Assembly: GCF_000003815.2 (NCBI RefSeq)
Contig: NC_049992.1
Location: 5,512,570 to 5,576,569 of the forward strand
Source of the DNA: Branchiostoma floridae
Lineage: Eukaryota > Chordata > Leptocardii > Amphioxiformes > Branchiostomatidae
DNA: 64,000 bases
Direction: 5' to 3'
Shown here piece by piece: positions 1 through 11,900 of this stretch (its first letter is position 1; each line of letters begins with the position of its first letter). A program made the position numbers and the translations under genes. Below the pieces are notes generated by a model. It worked only from the letters and a program-made list of their open reading frames with translations. It ran no database searches and was not told the DNA's origin.

Positions 1-2
1 TT

Positions 3-3000
3 CTACAGATCTTCATCATGTACATGTCTTTTGACTTCCAAAGGTTTATCCATATTCACGATGAGGTGATAGTAAAAGTTCATGACTCTCTCGTAATCCC
101 TCACAGAGATCCTCTCGTTCAGCCCGTGGAATCTCGGGAGATCGGACGGTGTCATGACACATGGGTTGAACCGGTAGATGGCGCTGCTCAGGTTCCAGTA
201 GTGCCGTGTGTCCGTGTTGGCAATCATGAAGGTGGGGGTCACCAGGGCATCTGGGTAGATCTGTGTGTGTACAACATCATGTCGATACTATTACAAATCT
301 TATTAAATCGTATTAGTCGTACTATCCTTTTACTACTTTTAGACTAGAGTAGACACTTGTGATATTGTTTTTACACTGTATGAATCTCTCATGTTACCTG
401 CAATTAGCACACGGACAAGAATTTGCAATAAAACTTTATCATCAAAATTTGACCTTGACCTTTGCCCCCCCCCCCCACACACACCTACCTACATAACAAA
501 TGGTATTGCAATTTATCCAGAGGTTCAAAAGTTATGCATGAAACACGAACACACACACACGCAAAAGTACACACACACACACATAAAAAAACCGCTTTAA
601 TGGTTGTAACAACGAAAGACAAATGAAGCAATAAAGAAACAGTATATACTAGAAATTGAGAAATGGTATATTGTTCTTCTTAAACACACATGTGCTTACA
701 TGTACCCACCTGCTGAATAGTCTCCTGAAGCAACATATATGTAGGAGAATCCTTCCCGTAAGGTGAGGTCGGAGCAGGTTCCAGACTGTTTATAACATTA
801 ATCTTAACCCTGGGATCATTGATGACCTTTAGGTCATGTTCCATCACTTCCTCCACACTTGACATTGGATGTATCCGGTGGTCTATGACGGCCACGGCCT
901 CCGGTGAGATGACGTTGTCCTTGACCCCCGCGTTGAAACGCGTCACGGCGGTCGTCGTCCGAGCGAACGCGTTGGTTTGTGGTTTTCGTGCGTACACCCA
1001 GGCGACCAATGGAGAGAAGAGCCACAGGTTAGCGGTCAAGATCCGGTAAGGTAGGGTCATCTCCGTGGCAACGTACTCCAACGTGCGCATCTCCGGACCC
1101 GTGCCGAACAAGTTAGGGTGTGGGTTGTCCTCAAGCTTACTGATGGCTCTGGATAGGATTCCTGAAATACAAAATGAAAGTGGCACAATAACCTAGCAAT
1201 CAGGTCTAACGGCTTGACCTGGATATCTAGAAGAACAAGTTTACTAAAGATAATGCCTTAGAAGAGTCAAACCAACTGAAATGATTAGTCCATGGGCTAG
1301 TTCCCCAAAAATGATAGATAGTTTTATTTATTTATTTATTGAAACTTCACAGATCAGTTACAATCTGAGGGGAGCCGGCAACAGAAATCCAGTTTCTCTA
1401 CGAGGCCGACTCCCCAGAAGATCTACAAGCAATGTAATAAAAACCTATAATCGAAACCTACATATAAATACAATAAAAGATTGATAACAAGTTAACAAGT
1501 TCAATAACGGTTGGGAATAAAATAGCTAGTGAATCATGAAAGTAAGCAATGAGAGCAGCGGCAAATAGAAGTCCAGGTACAAAAATCATCAGCTGAGAAG
1601 GTGTGATCTGTGCGGGATGTATAGTGATTGACCAGTAATTTCCTAACAGATGGAATGGTAAGGTTTGAGTACATATGTTGTCGGATTGTTGCAGGTAAAG
1701 TGTTCCAGATAAGTACAATGCGGCTGAAGTAAGAGAAAGTAAATGTTTCGGTTTTACATACACGGACAACAAGTTGGAAAGGGTCAGTTGAACGGAGTTG
1801 TCTATGTGATAATGATACTTGTACAAACCGATGAATATCAATGGAGTATAGGCCACGAAAACACTTAAAGAGAAACAATATGTCAAAAAGTTCACGCCTA
1901 TAACAAAGAGGTAACAACTTAGTGGTTACAAGTCTGTCCCTATATAACAAATCATAGCTGTTACAGATGTATTTGGTGGCTCTCCGTTGAACTCCCTCAA
2001 CTTTACGTAAAAGAAATCTCGTGTGAGGGGACCACACCTGTGAGCAATAATCTAAATGCGGTTCTCACCGATAGCTGACTCGGATCTAGGCATGGAGGCG
2101 TGGCCGCCTTCTTCTTTCACCTCTAGGCGCAGCTGCAAGAATCCTTTCTCAGCAACACTGACGAGGGCAACAAGTTTGTCTACACCTGAAGACAAAATTG
2201 GACACTTGTGGGGACTCTTCAATCATCATCATCACCATATCTCTCTACAGCACAATGCCTACAATATTTCTGCTAGATTACCTTTTTCTGTCTGTAACGA
2301 CCATGACACGTACTATGAACAATATGTGCGACCAAATTGTTTAAGCATGAAAGTTCATCTGTGTTCACTTGGTATTGTGGGAAAACTTAAGTCCCATTTA
2401 AACTTGGTGTTGGTTAAGTAAAGTTGAGTTTTCCCACAAAGAAATTGTTTTAAATCATTCTTGATGTCAAATACATGTATATCTACATGTAAGATATCGC
2501 ACATAAGATGCTCACCGGGCATAAGACCATCTCCTACCGGAGTTCCTTCGTCCAGGATGAATGCTATTTTCTCTCCCCTCTGAGTCAACACGTCACTGAT
2601 AACCTTTGCCCCGAAATGACCACCTATCTCCTCATCGTGTCCGAAGGCGAGGTACAAAGTACGTTTGGGCTCATGTCCTCTCGATAGGAGAAACTCCACC
2701 GCCTCTAGACTCCCCATTACGTTATGCTTGTCGTCTAGCGTCCCTCTCCCATAGATGTACCCGTCTCGGACCTGTCCCGAAAATGGCGGTGCCTCCCAGT
2801 CAGTTTCCTGTGTGATGGGCACCACGTCTAGGTGAGACGCCAACATGTAGGGTTCTAGCGAGCCGTCCGACCCTTCCACTCGGTACAACAAGCTGTAGTT
2901 CCCGACCACTTCCCTCCGGACCAACGGTGAGCTGTGGATCGTCGGGAAACCGTCCTGGATAAACCGGACGAACTTGAGTAACTCCTGTGGTGTCCCCACG

Positions 3001-3230
3001 CCGCGTTCATAAGACACGGTTTGGAACTGAATGGCTGAGCTGAAACGGGCTAGTCTTTCCTCATCGGCAGGGATGAAGTCAGGGTCGGTGGTCTTACACT
3101 CCGGTGGGGAGGTTTGGTAGGACGGGAAGGTCAAAGTTGTAATAACAACAATCATCAGAACCAAGGCCAGCAACACAGTCAGAAGCTTCAGGGCGGCGAA
3201 TAGAGTACGCTGGATTCCCACTGTCGCCAT
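3..3230 (-). CDS. PM20D1: PM20D1-like M20 peptidase, N-fatty-acyl-amino acid synthase/hydrolase (4 exons, complete)
   Basis: Exons on the minus strand: 3230-2516, 2185-2069, 1161-710, 260-3; all junctions are GT/AG and phases match, giving 513 aa, close to the roughly 500 aa usual for the family. Residues 11-34 are a hydrophobic signal peptide or membrane anchor. The M20 metal site is visible: ASHLDVV (H133, D135), GRGTLDDKHN (D166/D167), HDEEIGG (E200/E201), DEG (D227/E228), and a late His in LPRFHGLNE. Known members condense fatty acids with amino acids, and hydrolyse the products, outside the cell. The start was set at MATVGIQR (3230) because upstream in-frame Met at 3266 would only add a polar stretch before the hydrophobic segment. 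The stop codon lies at 3-5, so no 3' UTR is seen. Intron 2 (1162-2068) is largely a retroelement. Confidence 0.9.
466..590. repeat. C-run followed by (CA)n microsatellites
   Basis: An 11-bp C run is followed by ACAC tracts, with further CA tracts to about 587. It lies in PM20D1 intron 3. Confidence 0.8.
1316..2058 (-). mobile_element. 5'-truncated non-LTR retrotransposon (reverse transcriptase C-terminus) in PM20D1 intron 2
   Basis: Reading from 2058 leftward gives the typical RT C-terminal pattern HLDYCSQVWSP, then KVEGVQRRATKYI, YRDRL, CYRRELFDILFLFK, and FSRIVLIWNTLP, as in CR1/L2-like elements. The 3' end carries a simple A/T-rich tail (plus strand tttatttatttatttatt at about 1320-1340). 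It lies in the same orientation as PM20D1, and its recognisable coding part begins about 9 bp inside the exon 2 donor. It is 5' truncated and is not a host gene. Confidence 0.8.
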
Positions 3231-5874
3231 GTTGCTTAAACTGTCTCGCCGTAAATACACACACAAACACGCCAGACTGTTTATTTTTTGATTGCTTTTT
3301 TGTCTGTCTTATTCAAACAACCGTGGGACCGATGTACGTATCATGTTTCTTCTAAGCCCTCTGCTCTATTAGTGCAATCAACGGTCACGATTCTGAACTC
3401 AGTTAGTGTTTTTGGCTATTTTTTTCTGTCCATTTCCTTTTATTTGACAAACCGACAATAGCGAAACCCATACAGTCCTACATTTTCACTATTACCAAGA
3501 AGCGAGAAGAAGCCGAACTTTTGTGTTAGACTAGATTTGTGACACTTTTATGTATGTAACGCTCCTATTTTTTGGAAAAAAAAATAAAAATAAAATTACC
3601 ACTCAGCAAATTTTCACCATTAACGAAGCCATTCACCAACTTTCTGGTGTAGCAAACATAAAAACTGACACTACTTTTGTAATTTTCAATGAACAGGTGC
3701 TGTTACTGTACAGTAATAGTGTTTTTGTACTTTTTTCAAGCTGAGAACTTTTTATTCTTTATGTTTTGGATTAGCCTTTACCTTTACCCCAACCATTTTA
3801 CAAGTTTTAGTTTTATTTTTATTTCGCCCTCTCGCTCCATATTTTTTATGAAAAAATCCGTGAACCAAGAAATTAAATTGGTGTGGCCTTATAGAGGGAT
3901 TGAAGACATTATAAAAGGCTCTCAAAGTACTGTATAATTATGTACAACTAAGTGAAAATCTAGGCCAAGTAAATCATTAAGGGTACAGTTAAACTTAGCG
4001 GCCACCTTTGCATGGCGACCACCTGGCTATTGCGGTCACTTTTTGTAGGTCCCTTGGATTTTTTCCATTGACCTAAGCATTAACAAATAGTCTACAATAA
4101 AAAAGAAATTACACTACACAAAACATGCAAGATTTTTCAAGCAAAATTTACTATTCGGATGCAAAAACAAAAGCTTCAGGCATTCTTATTATTTCCAAAT
4201 ACAGGATAATTGTACATGTACCTCTATCTAAGTACAACTAATATACACTGTACTTTCTTCATCATTTTCTATATTTTTACATAGACTTTATGTATTGTAC
4301 TAGACAAGGCGCAAACAACAATACTTTACTGTTAGAAATGAATTGAATGAGCCATGGGAAGACATCGTACGTCCTTTTGATTGTATGAAGTTGTAGTAAA
4401 CCTGGTCACATGTCAGTTGCATGGAACATGAAGTAGTGCATTTTTCTTACTGCCTTTGCAGTAGTCAGAATTGAATATTGCACCACTATTTCATTTACTC
4501 TTCAACTTCAGCAGGGCCGGACAAGTTTTCTCAAGTTCACTTGTCCTATCGGGCAAGCACATAAAAAATCTACTTGCCCGAACCAATTTTTCACTTGCCC
4601 AAAATTCAAATGTCACCGTTACTCGTATATGTATTTTCACTTCCAGCAATTGAATTCTCTGTTGACCATTGCTTGATGTTATGACAGTAAAAAGTAACAA
4701 GTAAATCAAAATTGAGGTCAATCAATGGAAAATCTTACTTGCCCCATCGGGCAAGTGGTGTAGGTCATGCACTTGCCCGATCAGCACTTTCACTTGCCCT
4801 GGACAATAGGGCTAGTGGACTTGTCCAACCCTGTTCAGACATTTGAGAATAGGTACTTGTAAAATATCATTTCTTGTGTATATTGCAGATCTTAAGTATC
4901 TTTTTCTTGACATGTCTTAGATTTCACCTCCAGAGACAAACACAGCATTACTGCCACCTTGTTGACGGAGAAACTTTCAATAAAACTTTTGCACAATGGA
5001 AGACAGTCACTGAAAACGTCAGTTGTTGAGAAGGGAGAATACAGTGTTCTGGGCCATATACTCTGGACAAATATCTGCTCAACTCATGTCTTGTCTTGTC
5101 AAGTCTTAGAGTAACTGTTGTGTACATGTGTTTAGTTCCAGCTTAATTACTGTGAACGGCTAATAATTTCATCTGTTTGAATACTTGATCCTAAAAATTC
5201 AAATCTTCTGATCCTTTTTAAACTTTTAAAGTTATTGCTAAGGTCACATGTCCAAAGTTTCTAACAAAAAGTGCAATTGTGGAGGAGACGTCCAAACATG
5301 TGGAATGTCTGTAATTGTTCTGTGATAGACACTTTTCTTTTTCGCTTCTCTTTCGAAACATCCTGGTCGGTGCCTATTTTGGAAATGTGACCTTAAAGCA
5401 TTACAATGCGGTCACAACGCGGTCACATATGTATGACTTTGATGCTTCAAGCAGGTTGTGACAGACCCAACCACCGACATGGATCCAAAACAGCATTTTG
5501 TGCACCAAGAGAGTTGAACTTTCTGGAGACATACATTTTTGTCCTCCAAATTGCCTGAAGCTAGCGATCATATGACGAATGTGACCGCAACCTTAGACTC
5601 TGTATGTGACTGCAACCTTAGAGGACAAGTTTGACAACATCTAAGAGAGAAAGAGACATCAATATATGCTCCCTTCTGTGGGACTGAGTGTAGGCTTTGC
5701 GGGAGGGGGGCTGCCAGGAGACTCCGGTGTCTGAGAGAAAGAGACATCACTACTTGCTCCCTCCTGTGGGACTGGGTGTAGGCTTTGCGGGAGGGGGGCA
5801 ACCTACTGTATGTGACCGCAACCTTAGAGGACAAGTATGACAGGAGAGAAAGAGATCTAAGAGAGACAGAGACA
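3231..5874. other. Intergenic region between PM20D1 and ATAD3
   Basis: AT-rich sequence with no exon I can support. It contains a partial sequence resembling the mariner-like MITE at 46642 (about 3990-4060), a hAT-like element (4512-4833), and the 3'-end minisatellite of ATAD3 (from about 5585). PM20D1 and ATAD3 run head to tail on the same strand, so this must hold the PM20D1 promoter and the ATAD3 3' UTR; I could not mark either exactly. Confidence 0.6.
4512..4833. mobile_element. Non-autonomous hAT-like element, ACTTGCCC-repeat family
   Basis: Imperfect terminal inverted repeats CAGGGCCGGACAAGT and ACTTGTCCAACCCTG are flanked by the direct repeat TTCAG (4507-4511 and 4834-4838). The body has many copies of ACTTGCCC/GGGCAAGT. 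A second copy lies at 17885-18272. No coding capacity. Confidence 0.7.
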
Positions 5875-5975
5875 TCACTGCTTGCTCCCTCCTGTGGGAC
5901 TGGGTGTAGGCTTTGCGGGAGGGGGGCTGCCTGGAGACTTTGCGGGAGGGGGGCTGCCTGGAGACTCGGGTGTCT
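5585..5975 (-). repeat. Minisatellite built from the ATAD3 3' coding end and stop codon
   Basis: Three diverged units of about 110-140 bp each repeat the sequence encoding the Pro/Ser-rich ATAD3 C-terminus ([10 protein letters not shown] then stop) plus the following UTR (GAGACATCA and GAGGACAAGT motifs). Inside the coding exon a 27-bp block is also duplicated in frame, giving SPGSPPPAK twice. Confidence 0.8.
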
Positions 5976-8900
5976 GTGTGTGCAGCCATTCCATCTTCTG
6001 TCTGTGGGCGACCACAGCGTCTTGGACACGGGCGTCAATCAAGTCTTCTCCCAGGACCCCGTCTTCAGAGGCATAGGCTGTAGCCTGGTTGGGGCAAATA
6101 AAGTAATGGTAAACGTTATCTATCTAATATACTGTAAATTCATTAAAGTTTGCGGAAATTTCACAGTAGCGGGAAAAAGGACTTTTTGCGGTGGTTTTAA
6201 GTTTGCAGTAGCACCATGCACTGGTGGGGGCAAATAAAGTAATATTAAACATTATCCATCAAATATATTGTAAATTCATTAAAGTTCGCCGAGATTTAAT
6301 TTTGCGGTAGCGGGAAAAAGAACTTTTTGCTGTGGTCTTAAGTCTGCGGTAGGATTATGCACTGTACAGTCTCTAACTGCCATGGAAAGATGTTTGGTGT
6401 GGTTCTTATTCGCGGTGAATCAGCTACTGCAAAAACCACGAAAATTACACCATCGTGAAAGTTTCTGCATTTACAGTATATAGGAAAGATGTTCGCTGTG
6501 GTTCTTATTCGCGGTGAATCAGCTACTGCAAAAACCACGAAAATTACACCATCGTGAAAGTTTCTGCATTTACAGTATATATCTAATAAATAAAGTATAT
6601 ACAAATTAACAGAAGTCTACAAATTTTCAGTTCTATAACAGCTGAGCAGATTCAAATATCACATCGCATAGTACAAGAAACAAGACTCAAAACAAACAAG
6701 CTCACACAAGCTGTCACTCAAAATGTACAGACGCCAGATATAAATCTCTGTTTTAATCTATTTGTAGAGACTTCATTGCATTTGAAGACTGTTTAACTGG
6801 ACTTCTAACCTTTATAAACGTAAGCTAACACGCAAATAACAAGGAACACCTGGAACTGTAACGGAAAGTATCGCTTAACACATTTTCACTGCCTTTATTA
6901 TATGTATATACATCAGGCTTTTAGCTAGGATTTTATAATAGGGAGTCCAAACTTATCTGTGAGTCGTGGTAAGTGACTATTGTAGGGGGTCTGGGGGCAT
7001 CCACCTTCCATGGTGCAGAGTTTTTGATGATTTCAAGTTAAAGTAGTGCATTCTAAGGTTTCCCAAGTGGCAAAAATACTGTTACAGAGGTCACAGTAGA
7101 AGACTGTGAACACAGATGACCTGGTAGCATCCCTGGTCAATCAGAATTTCATGCATGTCAGATGATTTTCTCCCCAGTACAGGGCGTCCAGGGGCATCAA
7201 ATTTCTTGTTGTTCTAAGAAAAGTGCGTCCAGATGACGCGTTGACGCATGCCTTGCTAAAAGCCTGATATACATCACAAGATGCTGGCACTTTAGTTTAT
7301 GGAAGAGTGCAGGGATATTTTGCGTCACAACACTTATAGAATGGAAAATGCTTTGCATTTCAATAAGTAGGTATCTACGACACAGAATTAGTTCCCGCGC
7401 CTGATGGCGCATAGGGCGGCGCCCATCTCCGTTTCAGTAGCCCTTGGGCCACACAACGCAATCACTACAGCAGGGGGCTAGTCCACTGGTAGTGGTGTGT
7501 GTTCAACTTTCATACTCTTTCCCAAATGCTGAGTGCTAAGCATGAGCAGAGAAAGCAGCATTTACCATTTTTAAAGTCTTTGGTATGACTCGGCCGGGTA
7601 TCGAACTCACGACCTACCGAATGCAAGGTGAACACTCTACCCACTCAGCCATTGCACCGGTTTACGACACAGAATTGTTAGAGAAAAAGGTCCATTGAAT
7701 TAGTGCTGTTCCATACCTGCCAGGCCACTCCCAGCTTGGCTATCTCCCTTCCAGACAGACCCTCCACAGTTCTGGCAATCTCAGAACACTTGGCACCGTA
7801 GTCAAAGTCGGCTACCTTTATTCTCCTGAAAAACAAAACAGCAACATGCTCTAACACGACATTTCTCAGAAAAAGAAAACTGGTTTTCTTATAAAGATGC
7901 AAAACATGAAAATTCTGAGATAGCAACTGCAACTGTACCAGACTTCTTAAAATTTCAAAACGGCAACATGCTCTAACACAATATTTCTCAGAAAAAGAGA
8001 ACTGGTTTCTTATGAAGATGCAAAACACGAAAATGCTGACATAGCAACTGCAACTGTACCAGGCTTCTTAAAATTTCAAACATTAATCGATAAATGAACT
8101 AGTATGCCTATATCTATCCAGGACTTTCGTCAAGTGTTGAAGCCAAAAAGATTTGGTATTGATTCCTATATATAGAATGGTAGATGCAAGCTTTCTGACA
8201 ATTGGGAAATCAAGTTGGTATGGGCTGGAATAAAAAAAGAAACTAGAATAGTAACATTTGCAAGCAAATAAAAAATGTCTACCTTCACATGGCAGGGCTC
8301 AAAATACTGGGTGCATGTGCACCCAGGTGCACCCAAAATTGGAGCTGTGCACCCAATTATTTTCTGTGGGTGCACAGCCCGTGCACTCAAATATTTTTTT
8401 TAGGTTAAAGATATCGAGTATACTAGTATACATCATATTCTTGACATCTAAGTGTTAGAAAGATAATAAAAATGTCTGTCATGGTACTTGTTTAAGAATT
8501 TGATAGCTTGTAACTTAAAGTTTTGTTATTACGTTTTTCTGACATTCTACTTTAATTTAAGTGGTGCACCCAAAATTATTTTGGTGCACCCAATTTTTGC
8601 CTTGCCGCCAGGCAAGGCTTTACGCCAGCTTTCTTCCTTGGACGGACGGACGGACCTGTTAACCTTGCTCTTCCAAAGACCCTTTCAAAGGCCCTTCCAA
8701 ATCGCCTTTCTCATGGACAAGTTTGACGGCTCAGGCAGACAATGGTACATCCCTGTTGAATTTTAAACCGTCCATTTTACGTATTTGTTTCTGTTTGCGG
8801 TCGGTTCTAAAAGCATTTAATATTTGGTTACATTGAATAAATGAAGCGTTTGTATGGTAAAATTCCAAATTCATTTGGAGTGACATAAAATCAAGTGCAT

Positions 8901-11900
8901 TATCTCGCAACAAGAATTGCATTAGCTATTCATAAAGATGAAACAATTTCCAAATCAGGCTAATAAATTGTATGTGAATATATAAGTAGCCATGACGTCA
9001 TCAAAACGTTGGAGAGGCCTTCCGAGACCGCAGCAAAACGCTAACGTGAGTTTAGGAGAGCGCCAGCTCAAAACGTCACACGAGAAGTCGCAATAGATAA
9101 TATTTAGGATCATTTTGTTATATCGCTGTGGCTATTGACACACTGAGTGTGCCTATAGCCTAAACAGGCTATTGACACACCGAGATTCCAGCCAGCCAAT
9201 CAGAGCTTGTAACATGCCTTTCCCGACATTATTTTGCCAGGCTCTCGTCTCATTACAAACTTTTCACATAAGTAACAGTTGTTTAGACATTTTTCGGAGG
9301 ATTAGACATTAGAATCTTTGAATCTTGGAATGAACGGACATATTCAAGTTATGCCTTAGATTTGGATACCTGTTAATACAATTTGGTACTGTGAATGTTA
9401 GCATGGCGTAGTGGTTAGCGTGATTAGTCGCCACACTGCCGACCCCGGTTCGAACCCGCCTAGGGAAAGTTTTTTTTTTTCAATTGTCCTTTTACCTTTT
9501 TATAACATCCATTTGATATAAGAATATTTTCGTCATGCGACCAGAACCATGAAAACCCACCTTTGGGACTTTTTGGTCTGCATTTTCAAGAGTGCATGTT
9601 TAGGTAACAGTTACGTTTATTTTTTTCAGCCGCAGAATCCACCCGCTACGTTCTTATTTTGGACGGTACACTTATTATTTCTTTTAAATTGGACCAGGGA
9701 CCCCTGAAATAATAAAATGTGGGGTTTTCCAAGGATAAAAGCTCCTTGGGTTTTCTAACCATAATTCTGCGGTATTTTTGCTCAAAATTCACGCCGTCGA
9801 AGCATATATTTCCGCGCCGCTATGTCATCCAAACATATCGGTTGATCTCGCTATGACGCTACAAAGTTCTTTCAAAATAATGAAAGTAAAACAACAACTA
9901 TAACTTCGCTTCACTTGTGATATCAGTTTTGAGGCCGCAAATTCTCCCTAACGGCAGGAATTCGTCGGCAAACACAGCTGAAAACGTGTTCCAACATGGT
10001 CACATGCGGTGTTTGCATGGTACTAAATATAGTTAGCTCATTTGCATACTTGTGACTGGCTACATGCGGCCTATACCGTAAACACGTGAAAAAGATCGTA
10101 TTTTGGGTTGATGATGGGCACAGAATGCCATTTGTATTTTCAGAGTGTTGCCTTTCAAATATAATCGTAAGATTTTCTCATTTTCGTGGTTTCTAGTGTC
10201 AAAATTTTAATAATACGTATTTAGCAGACAAGCAAATTATCCTTACTGCACGCCAAGGCACAGCATTTTGCCTTGCCGGGCTTGAAGTGCCGACCTACCT
10301 TTTCCTGACGATATTCCTACCACGCGGCAAGGCACAGCTTTTTTAAAAAGATTTCTTGTTTAAGCTGGGTGCACCAGTGCATCTAATCCCAAAAATGAAT
10401 TTCGAGCCCTGCATGGTTTAGTGCGCTGTTTACTCTTACTCAAAAACATTCAGATATACATGATTGTATTATGTTGACCAGCCCCTCCAGCTATGTCCTA
10501 CCACTTGCTATAAGATGTAATCGAACACCAAGTGTGTCTGATACTTTTATAGTGACAGTGGTCTGGTCCGTGTCACTGACTTTATTTCATTGGAGAAGAA
10601 GAAGAAAGAAAAAGAAGGAATGTGGACAAAAAAAAAACAGTGAAGGGAAGTGGAGTGGCTCTGATCTCCGCCATGACAGACAGATTAGGACTTCACGTAG
10701 TCGAAAAAAGAGACAAGAGTTGTCATTTATGCCTAGAGCTCTGAAGTTGTACAATACGAAAACTTATTGAATGTGCTATACTGCGTGAAACTGACTCTTA
10801 TACAACTGTTTTAAATAGCTTTTAACTACTTGTAATCTCGTTTTTGCCTTTTTAACATTCACTTTGTTCTGTAACAGTTAAATAGAATTAATCATATGTA
10901 TTAAATAGTAGATGATTGCTTTTACCTGTACTGTAATACTATTTAAATCCTTGTATGAACCTCGCAATTCAGCCTTTCTGGCTGCGATGAGTTTCGTTTT
11001 CAATAAACCTTGAACCTTGAAAACATAACGACACTGACCTTCCCCTGCCCCCCGCGGCGGGCTCCAGGACGTACTTGTCGAAGTACAGCCTGACGAGCCG
11101 CTCGCGCTCCTCCAGACCTAGAAGACAGAAGGAAAATGTCCAGACTTTCCATGATGTACAAAATAACCAATAAACTGGTATACCAACTGATAAGTATCTA
11201 ATACCAGCTCAAAAAAGAACAAGAAACAGTCATGCCTTCAAATACCAGAGTTACCAACCTAGGATTGATGTGTTCAAAAATTCGTACTTTCCCAGAACTA
11301 TCGTAGAGTGGAATTTGTTATCACCAAGTACAGTAGGGGCATCTTCTCTGGGTAGTTTTAAAAAACTCTTGCAGATAGATGTGCAAAAGTTAGGTGTAAT
11401 GAGTTGTTCGGTGTAATATAACAAGCTGCTGCCGCACGGCGTGCCTGCGAAGCTGGTGTGTTACGCCGAACAGTGGTTATACCGGCTATATAGATACAGA
11501 TACAGACCTGGCAGGTCAAACAGCACGATCTCGTCCAGACGGTCGTTGATGGCCCAGTCCAGCTGCTCGGGCTGGTTACTGGCCAGCACTAGCATGAACC
11601 TGACAAAAAAACAGCATAATTCTTTATGTTGCAACTTTAAACTATATCCGTACACAAAGAAAACGCTTACCAACTATCTAGTGCTCTTTTTATTCTGAAA
11701 TGACCCAAAGTCTACAAATGTATGTCACACATCTGGACTGGAAGTAGCCTCCACTTACTTTCTTGACTGTTCACCAGTTCGGTACAGGAATGCATTAAGT
11801 GTGCTACGGAGGTCTTCACTAATCTTTTCCTGTGGGGAACGAAAAAAGAGAACATATTTCAAGATGGAGACAAAAAAAGCAATAATAAGAATTTATCATG

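Larger units (their letters stand above)
8293..10411. mobile_element. hAT-like element (GGTGCACCC family), split by a 1.76-kb nested insertion
   Basis: TIRs CAGGGCTCAAAAT and ATTTCGAGCCCTG, flanked by CATGG at 8288-8292 and 10412-10416. Uninterrupted copies are about 325-361 bp; this copy breaks after GGTGCACCCAATTTTT (8598) and resumes at TTTAAGCTGGGTGC (about 10359). In ATAD3 intron 14. Confidence 0.8.

Noticed and set aside
1534-2037. 167-codon ORF as a host gene
   Set aside because: Its sequence is the C-terminal part of a non-LTR reverse transcriptase and lies within a PM20D1 intron.
5568-6038. 156-codon ORF with repeated Pro-rich segments
   Set aside because: It is a shadow frame of the ATAD3 last exon and its minisatellite; the supported frame is the one ending at 5875.
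9402-9481. Functional tRNA gene
   Set aside because: A and B boxes are good, but the acceptor and T stems do not pair properly.
10471-10770. 99-codon ORF as a novel gene
   Set aside because: Low-complexity basic stretch, and its end matches a retroelement RT terminus followed by a retroelement tail.
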